Origin: Chitinophaga rhizophila
GTDB taxonomy: Bacteria > Bacteroidota > Bacteroidia > Chitinophagales > Chitinophagaceae
DNA: 64,000 nucleotides
Reading direction: 5' to 3'
NCBI RefSeq assembly: GCF_019492185.1
Contig: NZ_JAICCF010000002.1
Location: forward strand, 124,001-188,000
The notes beneath the pieces were generated by a model. That model made no database searches. It was not told the DNA's origin and saw only the letters and a list, made by a program, of their open reading frames with translations. The translations under genes were made by a program, and so were the position numbers. Positions 55,592-63,953 of the stretch are shown one piece after another. Position 1 is the stretch's first letter. Each line of letters starts with the position of its first letter.

Positions 55592-56098
55592 TTAAACGAG
55601 ATAGGCAGATTTGATCTCCTGTTCTTCCATTTCCACCATTACCATGTCTTCCAGTGTGGTAGACAAGGAATAGCCAACAAAATCAACGGATAATGGGAAA
55701 GATTTATGCTTACGGTCTACCAGCACAGCCGTCTGTATTTTCCTGGGCAGGAACTGCAGGAAAGGTTTCAGGGCATATAACATGGTACGGCCTGAGTTAG
55801 CCACATCATCAATGAGTATAATTACTTTCCCGTTAAAATCAATATCTTCAGAAAGCTGAACCCCTTCAGGACGCTGTTTATTCAGATCCAGCCGCAGTAA
55901 ACGGATCTGCAGAGGAGAGATCTCCTGCAGGATCTTTGCGATCTTTTCGGCCATTATCAACCCTCTGTCCCATATGCCGGCAATGATAATTTCCTGTTCA
56001 TCACTGTTATTTTCATAGATCTCGTAGGCAATACGTTTGATCTTCTTCTCTATCACATCCTGGGTGAGAATCACTTTCTTAGTTTCCATGTTGGTCAT
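55592..56098 (-). CDS. PRPP-dependent phosphoribosyltransferase (PyrR-like)
   Basis: A 168-residue type I PRTase. The PRPP-binding motif is 'VIILIDDVANSGRTMLYAL', with the acidic pair expected to bind the ribose and the Gly-Arg-Thr loop. 'IIIAGIWDRGLIMAEKIAKIL' and 'AVLVDRKHKSFPLSVDFVGYSL' match the PyrR/hypoxanthine PRTase layout. An alternative start is three codons inside. Whether it is a pyrimidine regulator or a purine salvage enzyme cannot be decided. Confidence 0.88.
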   Translation of the reverse strand: MTNMETKKVILTQDVIEKKIKRIAYEIYENNSDEQEIIIAGIWDRGLIMAEKIAKILQEISPLQIRLLRLDLNKQRPEGVQLSEDIDFNGKVIILIDDVANSGRTMLYALKPFLQFLPRKIQTAVLVDRKHKSFPLSVDFVGYSLSTTLEDMVMVEMEEQEIKSAYLV

Positions 56099-56209
56099 TT
56101 AAACAAAAGTAAAATTAGGAAAAAGAGTCCATAGTCAACATCGCATAGTCGCTGGCGGATCATCTATTTTTCCTTACATTGCTATAAATTAGGAAGTCAA
56201 ATCTGACGT

Positions 56210-57532
56210 ATGCATATAATTCAGGAGCTTTTATTTGTCATTGCCTTCGGCATTGCTGTATATCTCTTTTACAGAAAGGCCCGGCAGATCAGGCAGAACA
56301 TACTGCTGGGCAGGGATGTACAATTAAACGACAACCCCGCTGCCCGCTGGAAGAATCTATTGTTACTCGCATTCGGACAGAAGAAAATGTTTCGTAACCC
56401 ATTAGTAGCTGTCCTCCACTTTTTCGTATATGCGGGTTTTGTGATCATCAACGTAGAGATACTGGAGATTATCCTGGATGGCATCCTGGGTAAACACAGG
56501 CTCTTTGCCCCCCTGCTTGGCGGATTGTACCCGGTACTGATCGGCTGCTTTGAAGTATTGGCGGCGCTGGTAATCGTGGGTTGTGCCATCTTTCTGGCCC
56601 GCAGAAACATTGTAAGGGTAAAAAGACTAAATCAGCGGGAGCTGGACGGATGGCCCCGTTCTGATGCCAACTACATCCTGATTACCGAGATAGTCCTGAT
56701 GCTGCTATTCCTGACCATGAATGCTGCCGATCAGGCATTACAGCTACGTGGGCATGAACATTATATCAACACCGGCGCTTTCTGGATAAGCGGTGGCTTT
56801 GTACCGCTGTTCAGCGGACTGTCAGATAGTGCGCTCATCGCCATAGAACGCGGATGCTGGTGGTTACATATTCTGGGTATCCTGGCATTCCTGAACTACC
56901 TCCCCTACTCCAAACACCTGCATATTATACTGGCATTTCCCAATGCCTGGTATGCGGATCTGCGCCCGAAAGGCAAAGTGGAAAATATGCCGGCGGTACA
57001 GAAAGAAGTGCAGCTCATGTTACAACCGGAACTGGCAGGTACAGAGGCCGCCCCTGGAGACATACCAAAGTTCGGAGCCAAAGACGTACCTGACCTCACC
57101 TGGAAGAATCTGCTGGATGCATACGCCTGTACAGAATGCGGTCGTTGCACTGCTGCCTGCCCGGCTAACATCACCGGTAAAAAACTATCTCCACGTAAGA
57201 TCATGATGGATACCCGCGACCGCGCTGAAGAGATCGGGTTACAGATTGCAAAGACTGGTGCCTTTGCGGAAGATGGTAAAACTTTACTACGGGATTACAT
57301 CACTGAAGAAGAGCTCCGCGCCTGCACTTCCTGCAATGCGTGTGTACAGGAATGCCCCGTGAGCATCAACCCGCTGCATATCATTCTGCAACTGCGTCGC
57401 CACCTGGTAATGGAAGAATCCAGTGCCCCACAGGAGTGGAACATGATGTTCAGCAACATTGAAAATAACATGGCCCCCTGGAAGATGAGTCCTGACGACA
57501 GGGACAAATGGGCCACTGAAATGAATGGATAA
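56210..57532 (+). CDS. Membrane (4Fe-4S) ferredoxin-type oxidoreductase subunit (HdrC/NarI-like fusion)
   Basis: A 440-residue protein. The N-terminal half has about five hydrophobic helices similar to the respiratory nitrate reductase gamma subunit (cytochrome b-type). The C-terminal part carries two clusters: 'CTECGRCTAACP' from Cys307 and 'CTSCNACVQECPVSINP' from Cys372, both of the 4Fe-4S ferredoxin pattern. This layout fits a quinone-linked electron-transfer subunit such as those with HdrC/DsrM. The partner CCG protein follows after 27 bp. Confidence 0.9.
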   Translation: MHIIQELLFVIAFGIAVYLFYRKARQIRQNILLGRDVQLNDNPAARWKNLLLLAFGQKKMFRNPLVAVLHFFVYAGFVIINVEILEIILDGILGKHRLFAPLLGGLYPVLIGCFEVLAALVIVGCAIFLARRNIVRVKRLNQRELDGWPRSDANYILITEIVLMLLFLTMNAADQALQLRGHEHYINTGAFWISGGFVPLFSGLSDSALIAIERGCWWLHILGILAFLNYLPYSKHLHIILAFPNAWYADLRPKGKVENMPAVQKEVQLMLQPELAGTEAAPGDIPKFGAKDVPDLTWKNLLDAYACTECGRCTAACPANITGKKLSPRKIMMDTRDRAEEIGLQIAKTGAFAEDGKTLLRDYITEEELRACTSCNACVQECPVSINPLHIILQLRRHLVMEESSAPQEWNMMFSNIENNMAPWKMSPDDRDKWATEMNG

Positions 57533-57559
57533 TAGCGTTTAACTGATAACTGATATAAC

Positions 57560-58339
57560 ATGCAAATAAAAACGATGGCCGATTACGCCGCCAGCGGCGA
57601 GACACCTGAAATACTCTTTTGGGTGGGATGTGCCGGCAGTTTTGATCAACGTGCACAGAAGATCACCAAAGCCTTTGCTACCATCCTTGACAAAGTAGGC
57701 ATTCGCTTCGCCATACTGGGCAAGGAAGAAAGCTGCACCGGCGACCCCGCCCGCAGAGCAGGGAATGAGTTTATCTTCCAGATGATGGCCCAGAACAATA
57801 TTGCAGTGCTGAATGGTTATGAAGTTAAAAAGATTGTTACGGCATGTCCGCATTGCTTCAACACCCTGCGTAATGAATACCCTGAACTAGGCGGCCATTA
57901 TGAAGTGATACACCACGCCACCTATCTGCAACAACTGATCGATGAAGGCAAGATCCGTATGCAGGGCGGAGGAACCTTCAAAGGCCGCAAGATCACCTAC
58001 CATGATTCCTGCTACCTCGGAAGAGCCAATGATATCTACGAAGCGCCCCGTAAAGTGCTGGAGGCACTCGACGCAGAACTGGTTGAAATGAAACGCTGCC
58101 GGAGCAATGGCCTCTGCTGTGGAGCCGGCGGTGCACAGATGTTCAAGGAAGAAGAAAAAGGCACTACCCGTATCAATTTTGAAAGAGGAAAAGAAGCCGT
58201 GGCAACCGGCGCAAGCGTCATTGCTGCCAATTGCCCGTTCTGTATGACCATGCTGACGGATGGTGTAAAAGAACAAGGTAAAGAAGACAGTGTACAGGTA
58301 CTTGATATTGCCGAGATGATCGTGCAACAGATGGCCTGA
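57560..58339 (+). CDS. CCG-domain Fe-S oxidoreductase subunit (HdrB/GlpC/LutA-like)
   Basis: A 259-residue protein with two cysteine-rich CCG-like regions: 'VTACPHCFNTLRNEYPELGG' and 'RSNGLCCGAGGAQMF' with 'ANCPFCMTML' after it. This family binds a 4Fe-4S cluster and passes electrons to or from small organic acids, glycerol phosphate or heterodisulfides. It starts 27 bp after the membrane partner and the pair are surely cotranscribed, ending at a hairpin terminator. The substrate is unknown. Confidence 0.9.
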   Translation: MQIKTMADYAASGETPEILFWVGCAGSFDQRAQKITKAFATILDKVGIRFAILGKEESCTGDPARRAGNEFIFQMMAQNNIAVLNGYEVKKIVTACPHCFNTLRNEYPELGGHYEVIHHATYLQQLIDEGKIRMQGGGTFKGRKITYHDSCYLGRANDIYEAPRKVLEALDAELVEMKRCRSNGLCCGAGGAQMFKEEEKGTTRINFERGKEAVATGASVIAANCPFCMTMLTDGVKEQGKEDSVQVLDIAEMIVQQMA

Positions 58340-58356
58340 TTACCATATCGATACTC

Positions 58357-58391
58357 ATCCCCTGAAATAAAGTGTTTCAGGGGATTTTTTA
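58357..58391 (+). terminator. Rho-independent terminator of the Fe-S oxidoreductase pair
   Basis: ATCCCCTGAAA and TTTCAGGGGAT (58357-58367 and 58375-58385) with six T residues after it. It ends 14 bases before the start of the next gene. Confidence 0.9.
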
Positions 58392-58404
58392 TTATATTAT
58401 ATCT

Positions 58405-58833
58405 ATGAAACAAGTGCTATACACCCTGGCATTCCTGCTTTCCGGCCATATCATTCATGCGCAGGATATAGCTTTATTCAACAAAGACGGTAAAGCCATC
58501 GCCTATATCGCTACAGATGATGAGGAAATGCCGGTGTTTCTATATAACGGTAAGCCCGTAGCCTACATTACCAAAGACAATGTATATGGATACAATGGTA
58601 AACATCTGGGCTGGTATGACAAAGGCGTGATTAGAACACATGAGGGTAAGATCATCGCTACTACCAAAGATGCCAGCAGCCAGTATACCCAATACGAACC
58701 ATATAAAAACTATAAACAATCCAAGCCTTATAAATCATATCAGCATACCGCGCCTTACAAGGTGTATGCACAATCTGGGTGGACAGCCGAAGGATTTGAA
58801 GCGTTTCTGCTCAAAGGACAAAAAGAACGATAA
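58405..58833 (+). CDS. 4-fold beta-flower-type exported protein with a Tyr/Lys-rich tail
   Basis: About 142 residues with a signal peptide ending 'HIIHAQ'; the ATG at 58405 starts it, while an upstream ATG at 58372 lies inside the terminator and is rejected. The middle has four similar strands ('LFNKDGKAIAYI', 'VFLYNGKPVAYI', 'VYGYNGKHLGWY', 'VIRTHEGKIIATT'), the beta-flower pattern. The tail has repeated P-Y-K-x-Y-type motifs ('YEPYKNYKQ', 'KPYKSYQ', 'APYKVYA'). Function is unknown. Confidence 0.8.
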   Translation: MKQVLYTLAFLLSGHIIHAQDIALFNKDGKAIAYIATDDEEMPVFLYNGKPVAYITKDNVYGYNGKHLGWYDKGVIRTHEGKIIATTKDASSQYTQYEPYKNYKQSKPYKSYQHTAPYKVYAQSGWTAEGFEAFLLKGQKER

Positions 58834-58927
58834 CAGAAGAAGCTGCCTGGACCAGCTGTTTATATCGAAACTGGATGAGCTGAACAGGCTATATTATCTC
58901 AATCTTCACAATTAAATTCAGCCAACA

Positions 58928-59545
58928 ATGTATATACCTGCAGTTAACAGAATGGAGGACCGGGAAGAAATCATCTCCTTCATGCAGCAGTTCAGCTTTG
59001 GAACAATCGTTAACAGTGCCGGCAACATCCCGGTGGCAACACACCTGCCCTTCCACATATCTCACCGGGATGACCAGGTCTTGCTGACCGGACATTTTGC
59101 CAGGGCCAACGATCAGTGGCAACTACTGGAACAGACCCGTACGCTGGTTATCTTCAGTGAGCCGCACGCTTACATCTCTCCCACCAATTATGAAAAGCAG
59201 CTGGAAGTGCCGACCTGGAACTATATTTCTGTACATGCCTACGGACAGGCAAAGATCATCAGTGACCCTGAAGCTGTAACAGCGCTACTGGAAAGTGCCA
59301 TCAATGACTATGAAGCCGCCTACATGCACCAGTGGGCAACTCTCCCTGAGAGCTTCAAAATGAAGCTGTTACACGGAATTGTCGCTTTTGAAATAGCTGT
59401 AGATGACCTGCAGGCCAAAAAGAAACTAAGCCAGAACAAGACTACCGGCGAGCAACGACGCATCATAGACAGTCTTTCGCACAGCGGAGATACCAACGCT
59501 GTCCTGACCGCCAGATATATGGAGCAGGGGCTGAAGCAGGAGTAA
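58928..59545 (+). CDS. FMN-binding negative transcriptional regulator, PaiB family
   Basis: A 205-residue split-barrel flavoprotein-like protein. 'MYIPAVNRMEDREEIISFMQQFSFGTIVNS', 'NIPVATHLPFHI', 'LVIFSEPHAYISPTNYE' and 'VPTWNYISVHAYGQAKII' match PaiB, a regulator of Bacillus protease and sporulation. The PaiA acetyltransferase is not present next to it, so a different role is possible. It is likely cytoplasmic. Confidence 0.9.
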   Translation: MYIPAVNRMEDREEIISFMQQFSFGTIVNSAGNIPVATHLPFHISHRDDQVLLTGHFARANDQWQLLEQTRTLVIFSEPHAYISPTNYEKQLEVPTWNYISVHAYGQAKIISDPEAVTALLESAINDYEAAYMHQWATLPESFKMKLLHGIVAFEIAVDDLQAKKKLSQNKTTGEQRRIIDSLSHSGDTNAVLTARYMEQGLKQE

Positions 59546-59595
59546 GTCTGACGATGGTCAGCCGGAGGAAGGCATTTTTTTGGTAATTTTGCAGT

Positions 59596-60102
59596 ATGAA
59601 ACAGGAAATTAATCAATTACTACCGGCGGACTTTCACCCGTCTTCCCGGGTCTGGATATATCAGAGTAACCGTCCTTTTAACGGACAGGAATCAGCAGAG
59701 ATACAGGAGCAACTGGATCAGTTCACTGCACATTGGCAGGCGCACGGCACCCCGGTGAAAGGTTGGGGTAAGCTGCTTTTCAATCAGGTTATTGTATTGA
59801 TTGCAGACGAGTCTATGACCGCCGTAAGTGGTTGTAGTACAGACAGTTCAGTCCGCATCATTAAAAGTATTGAGCGTCAGTATGAAGTGAATATGTTTGA
59901 CCGTCTGTTACTCGCCTTCGTTGTGAAAGAGAAAATTCAGCTGCTGCCTATGCAACAGGTACCTTATGCGCTGGAGAAAGGGTTTATTGATGAAAATACC
60001 CTGTATCTCAACAATACAGTGCTGACGAAAGGTGAACTGGAAGCTAACTGGCTGCTTCCGTTGAAGGAAAGCTGGCTTGCGAAGAAGTTCTCACTGGCAT
60101 AA
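59596..60102 (+). CDS. Conserved Bacteroidota protein, sometimes misnamed ABC transporter ATPase
   Basis: A 168-residue protein with the pattern 'SSRVWIYQSNRPF', 'WQAHGTPVKGWGKLLFNQVIVLIADES', 'AVSGCSTDSSVRIIKSIERQY', 'VNMFDRLLLAFV' and 'LYLNNTVLTKGELEANWLLPL'. It is a widespread Bacteroidota family. I see no Walker A, signature or other ABC ATPase motifs, so the common name is wrong. The function is unknown. Confidence 0.85.
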   Translation: MKQEINQLLPADFHPSSRVWIYQSNRPFNGQESAEIQEQLDQFTAHWQAHGTPVKGWGKLLFNQVIVLIADESMTAVSGCSTDSSVRIIKSIERQYEVNMFDRLLLAFVVKEKIQLLPMQQVPYALEKGFIDENTLYLNNTVLTKGELEANWLLPLKESWLAKKFSLA

Positions 60103-60123
60103 GCTAATATTATGTAATACTAT

Positions 60124-60162
60124 ATCTCCCGGATATCTGTAAAGGCATCCGGGAGATTTTTA
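60124..60162 (+). terminator. Rho-independent terminator
   Basis: ATCTCCCGGAT and ATCCGGGAGAT (60124-60134 and 60147-60157) around 12 bases, with T-rich sequence following on the plus strand. Confidence 0.85.
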
Positions 60163-60173
60163 TTTACAGGCGA

Positions 60174-61445
60174 TCAGTTTTGAATGATGCATAATAGTCC
60201 CCAATAAGCAAAGAGTAACAATGCAATGAGATAGACAATCGTATTAAATGTAAAGAACCGTTTTGCCCACATAGACACCGCAGTAGTATTTACGACCTGC
60301 ACATTGCCTACTCCTACCGGGATGATGAGCACCAACAGGGCAAGTGGCGTGTTTGACAGAACATTTATTACTGTCTTACCTTCTACATAATAAGGCGTAT
60401 CAGAATAAAACACTGACTGCTCCTGAAGCAGTAAGAACAGGTAAGCACCCAGCCCGATATTGAGTGCCGCCATCAGCCATATCATATAGCCTGCCAGCCG
60501 GTTTCTGCGACGGAACACATTATAGTATAGCCAGTACACAGTAAACAGTACCAAGACACCGATAATTCCCCAGGTACTGCCCATTAATACCGCTGAGTTA
60601 AATGGGGTCTTAAACTCAAGAAAGCGCTGATATTCCTGGTTTTCAGGAAATACTTCCGGCATAGTGATCATATGATTGCCTTTTTGCAGTTCCTTTTCCA
60701 GGTAGTATGGCCGGACCACTGTATAGTCATGATAAAAGTAGAGGTAGATTATTTTCCTTTGACAATCGAAGACTGTCGTATAGGTCGTACCATCACCAAT
60801 ACGAGTACGACACTCGTGCATGGCATGCATTACATCTTTACAGAAAGTAAGTGTAGTATCTTGCCGGTTATGCAGAAACTGCCGTCCGCGCTGATACCGT
60901 CCTATCGGAACTGCGTTCATATCAGTTACAGTGGAAGGATAAAAGTTGGACATTACATATGTCGGATCATCTCCGCTAATCAAAGTATCTGCCTCCATAA
61001 TCAGGTACCTGCCGCTACTATCCACAAACATGAATACGCCATTTCGGAAGATACTTCTGTCATAACGGTCTGCCAGCGATTGTACATCGGCTATCGTTCT
61101 GCAATGCTGCATAAGCGACTTCAGAAAAGCACCCGGCTCCTTAATCTGTTCTTTGCCTGTTACAGCCTGCAACGCCCTGGCGGGTACAGTAAAACCATCG
61201 TAGGTAAGTCCGGCTTCATTGAAGCCTCCCTGCGGAAAACCATTGTCATGTCCTACATAAGCAGCACCATAGGTTCCGTTGCCGGCGGGCTCAAACCATA
61301 GTCTTGAATTAACACGCCAGGCATCTTCATTATTACCAGTCATTGTCTTTCCATACAGCGTCATTTTAAACATGCTGCAGGAATTGGCAGAAAAGGGGAA
61401 CACAAATAGTATTAAGGTAAGGAGGATAGATAATGGTCTGGGCAT
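60174..61445 (-). CDS. Exported Ntn hydrolase (choloylglycine hydrolase-like) with C-terminal membrane domain
   Basis: A 423-residue protein. A signal peptide runs straight into Cys23 ('SANSCSMFKM'), the expected N-terminal nucleophile of linear amide C-N hydrolases after cleavage. 'MTGNNEDAW' and 'GGFNEAGLTYDGF' are the conserved substrate-pocket motifs of the fold. From about residue 285 to the end there are four hydrophobic helices, which is unusual in this family and suggests a membrane anchor or permease-like role. Cys23 could instead be a lipobox cysteine. Confidence 0.8.
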   Translation of the reverse strand: MPRPLSILLTLILFVFPFSANSCSMFKMTLYGKTMTGNNEDAWRVNSRLWFEPAGNGTYGAAYVGHDNGFPQGGFNEAGLTYDGFTVPARALQAVTGKEQIKEPGAFLKSLMQHCRTIADVQSLADRYDRSIFRNGVFMFVDSSGRYLIMEADTLISGDDPTYVMSNFYPSTVTDMNAVPIGRYQRGRQFLHNRQDTTLTFCKDVMHAMHECRTRIGDGTTYTTVFDCQRKIIYLYFYHDYTVVRPYYLEKELQKGNHMITMPEVFPENQEYQRFLEFKTPFNSAVLMGSTWGIIGVLVLFTVYWLYYNVFRRRNRLAGYMIWLMAALNIGLGAYLFLLLQEQSVFYSDTPYYVEGKTVINVLSNTPLALLVLIIPVGVGNVQVVNTTAVSMWAKRFFTFNTIVYLIALLLFAYWGLLCIIQN

Positions 61446-61650
61446 TTTTTGTATGTGTTGATGAATAACGGTGATTTTCCATATTTATTGTGCATGCAAA
61501 ACCAGGGATGTTTTAAACACATCTCAGCTACCAATAATGAACAACAGGAACAACATCAATTACAGCTTAATGCACTGACTAAAACGCCTCTCCTCCATAC
61601 AAGTGTCAAATAAACAATAATAATTCCCTATCTTACCCCAAATTCCGGTT

Positions 61651-63219
61651 ATGAAAAAGCTACTGACAGTTTCCCTGCTATGCTTCAGCCTGTCCGCCAT
61701 GGCACAGCTGACTGCACATATTCCCACTATAGACGAAGTAGGCGCCGGCAGACTACCTGCCGACATCGCTCCTGTCAAAGCTCCCTTTCCTATACCGGCA
61801 TTTAAAAAACCTGTGTTCCCTAAATATAACATCACTATTAAAGGCAAGGGAACTACACAAACAAAAGAAATACAACAGGCTATTGATGCCGTCAGCAAAC
61901 GCGGTGGTGGAACGGTTATTATCCCCGCTGGTAACTGGCACTCCGGCCGTATCAGTCTGAAATCTAATGTCAACCTGCACCTGCAGGAAAATGCTATACT
62001 TAACTTCGGTGGCGAGATCAGTAACTACCTGCCTGTTGTCTTTACCCGCACTGAAGGCGTGGAAGTCATGTCGCTCGGCGCATGTATCTATGCAAACGGT
62101 CAACAGAATATTGCATTAACCGGCAAAGGAAAACTGGTGGGTCCACCGGCTGATTGTCCGGTACGGAAACAAGTGATGCGACAAGACGTGATCGAAAATG
62201 TAGTCGCCGCCAATAAACCTGTAGCCCAGCGTATATATGACGGCCATAACGGCGGCCCAGTTTATCTACCCATGTTCATTTCTGCGGTTAACTGCAAAAA
62301 CGTTTACCTGGAAGGACTACAACTGGAAAATACCCCTTTCTGGAATATCGTACCTATCTATTGCGACAACGTCATTATACGCGGTATAACTGTCAATTCC
62401 GTAGGCATTCCCAGTGGCGACGGCATCGATATCGAATCAAGCAGGAATGTGCTCATCGAATACTGCACGCTAAATTGCGGCGATGACTGTTTTACAATGA
62501 AAGCAGGAAGAGGTGAAGACGGCCTGCGTATTGGAAAACCCACCGAGAATGTCGTTATACGGTTTTGCCTGGCCAGGCAGGGGCACGGCGCGATCACCGT
62601 GGGTAGCGAAACCGCTGCAATGATCAGAAACCTCTATGTACACGACGTAGTGTTTGATGATACGGAAGTCGGACTACGATTCAAAACCAGACGTCCCAGG
62701 GGCGGCGGCGGTGAGAACCTCTACTATGAACGTATCCGTATGCGACTGCGATTAGAAGCTTTCAGATGGGACATGCTTGGGGCGAGGATGTATGTTGGCG
62801 CGCTGGCTGACAGGCTGCCAGCACTGCCTGTTAATAAACTAACTCCTGCTTACCGGCACATCTATGCGAAAGATATCCTCGTTGATAGCGCCCGTGCACT
62901 GGTACGGATAGACGGGATTCCGGAATCACCCATGACCGGCTTCCACCTCGAAAATGTGGAAGCGCATTGTAGTAAACTGATACAGAGTGCAGATGCCGAC
63001 AGCATCCACATCGCCAATGTACGGATTTACACGGCTGATTCCCTGCTGACGCTCACCGATACCAGGAATATCACCTTCGACAAAGTACAGATTATCAACC
63101 CGGCCAATAAAATCATTACCAATATCTCCGGCGACCTGACAGACAATATCCAGTTTCAAAACTCTCTTCCTGCAAAACCGGAAGGTTGGACGAACACAAC
63201 CTGGCGTAGGAATCAATAG
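61651..63219 (+). CDS. Glycoside hydrolase family 28 (polygalacturonase-like), exported
   Basis: A 522-residue right-handed beta-helix enzyme with a signal peptide ending 'LSAMAQ'. The GH28 active-site residues are Asp257 in 'SGDGIDIE', Asp278-Asp279 in 'NCGDDCF', His312 in 'RQGHGAITVGSE', and Arg343/Lys345 in 'LRFKTRR'. These are the expected acid/base pair, His and R-x-K. It hydrolyses alpha-1,4-galacturonan or a related pectin. 'TIDEVGAGRLPADIAPVKAPFPIP' near the start resembles other Bacteroidota exo-types. Confidence 0.95.
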   Translation: MKKLLTVSLLCFSLSAMAQLTAHIPTIDEVGAGRLPADIAPVKAPFPIPAFKKPVFPKYNITIKGKGTTQTKEIQQAIDAVSKRGGGTVIIPAGNWHSGRISLKSNVNLHLQENAILNFGGEISNYLPVVFTRTEGVEVMSLGACIYANGQQNIALTGKGKLVGPPADCPVRKQVMRQDVIENVVAANKPVAQRIYDGHNGGPVYLPMFISAVNCKNVYLEGLQLENTPFWNIVPIYCDNVIIRGITVNSVGIPSGDGIDIESSRNVLIEYCTLNCGDDCFTMKAGRGEDGLRIGKPTENVVIRFCLARQGHGAITVGSETAAMIRNLYVHDVVFDDTEVGLRFKTRRPRGGGGENLYYERIRMRLRLEAFRWDMLGARMYVGALADRLPALPVNKLTPAYRHIYAKDILVDSARALVRIDGIPESPMTGFHLENVEAHCSKLIQSADADSIHIANVRIYTADSLLTLTDTRNITFDKVQIINPANKIITNISGDLTDNIQFQNSLPAKPEGWTNTTWRRNQ

Positions 63220-63272
63220 CTATATGCGGATTCGATTTAAACGCCTATCTTAGCCTTATCTTAACGTTTCCA

Positions 63273-63953
63273 ATGAATTACATAAGGTTCTCCCATACCT
63301 ATGATCATCAGCAGCTCTGCAGCGAACTGGAAAATATTCTCCAGCACGACTGGCCACTGCATTTCAATACACGCGACTTTGCCGGCGAGTGGAGAAGCAT
63401 CTCCCTCCGTTCTGCCAGCGGGCACAGTCAGGATATCCTGGCACATCCGGATGCACAATATAAAGACACGCCAGTACTGGATATGATGCCATACGCTAAA
63501 CAGATCATGGATAGCTGGCAATGCGAAAAAGAATCGGTAAGATTACTCTCATTATCCCCCGGCAGCGAAATCAAACCTCACAAAGACCAGGGCTGCGGAT
63601 ACCCGAATGGTATCTTCAGAATCCATATACCTATTATCACCAATCCGGAAGTATTCTTTACCCTGGAAAATGAACGGCTGCAACTGCTGGCCGGTGAATG
63701 CTGGTATATGGACTTCAGCTGTACTCATAGCATTGTCAACAAAGGATACACTGCCAGGGTACACCTGATTATGGATTGTATCCGCAACGAATGGAGCGAT
63801 CAGCTGTTTGCTAGTCATGGATACAATATTCATCAGCAAAAAACTGCCGCCACCCTCGACGCTGCCACACGTGCTGCCATGATCGTAGAACTGGAGAAAA
63901 TGGATACCGATACTGCCAGACAGCTCATTGCCACCCTAAAAGCAGAAAACTAA
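63273..63953 (+). CDS. Aspartyl/asparaginyl beta-hydroxylase-domain protein
   Basis: A 226-residue Fe(II)/2-oxoglutarate dioxygenase of the Asp/Asn beta-hydroxylase family. 'LLSLSPGSEIKPHKDQGCGYPNGIFRIHIPIIT' carries the His-Lys-Asp (H-x-D) iron ligands and an Arg for 2-oxoglutarate, and 'YMDFSCTHSIVNKG' carries the distal His. The stop overlaps the next start (TAATG), so the two genes are translationally coupled. The protein substrate is unknown. Confidence 0.92.
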   Translation: MNYIRFSHTYDHQQLCSELENILQHDWPLHFNTRDFAGEWRSISLRSASGHSQDILAHPDAQYKDTPVLDMMPYAKQIMDSWQCEKESVRLLSLSPGSEIKPHKDQGCGYPNGIFRIHIPIITNPEVFFTLENERLQLLAGECWYMDFSCTHSIVNKGYTARVHLIMDCIRNEWSDQLFASHGYNIHQQKTAATLDAATRAAMIVELEKMDTDTARQLIATLKAEN

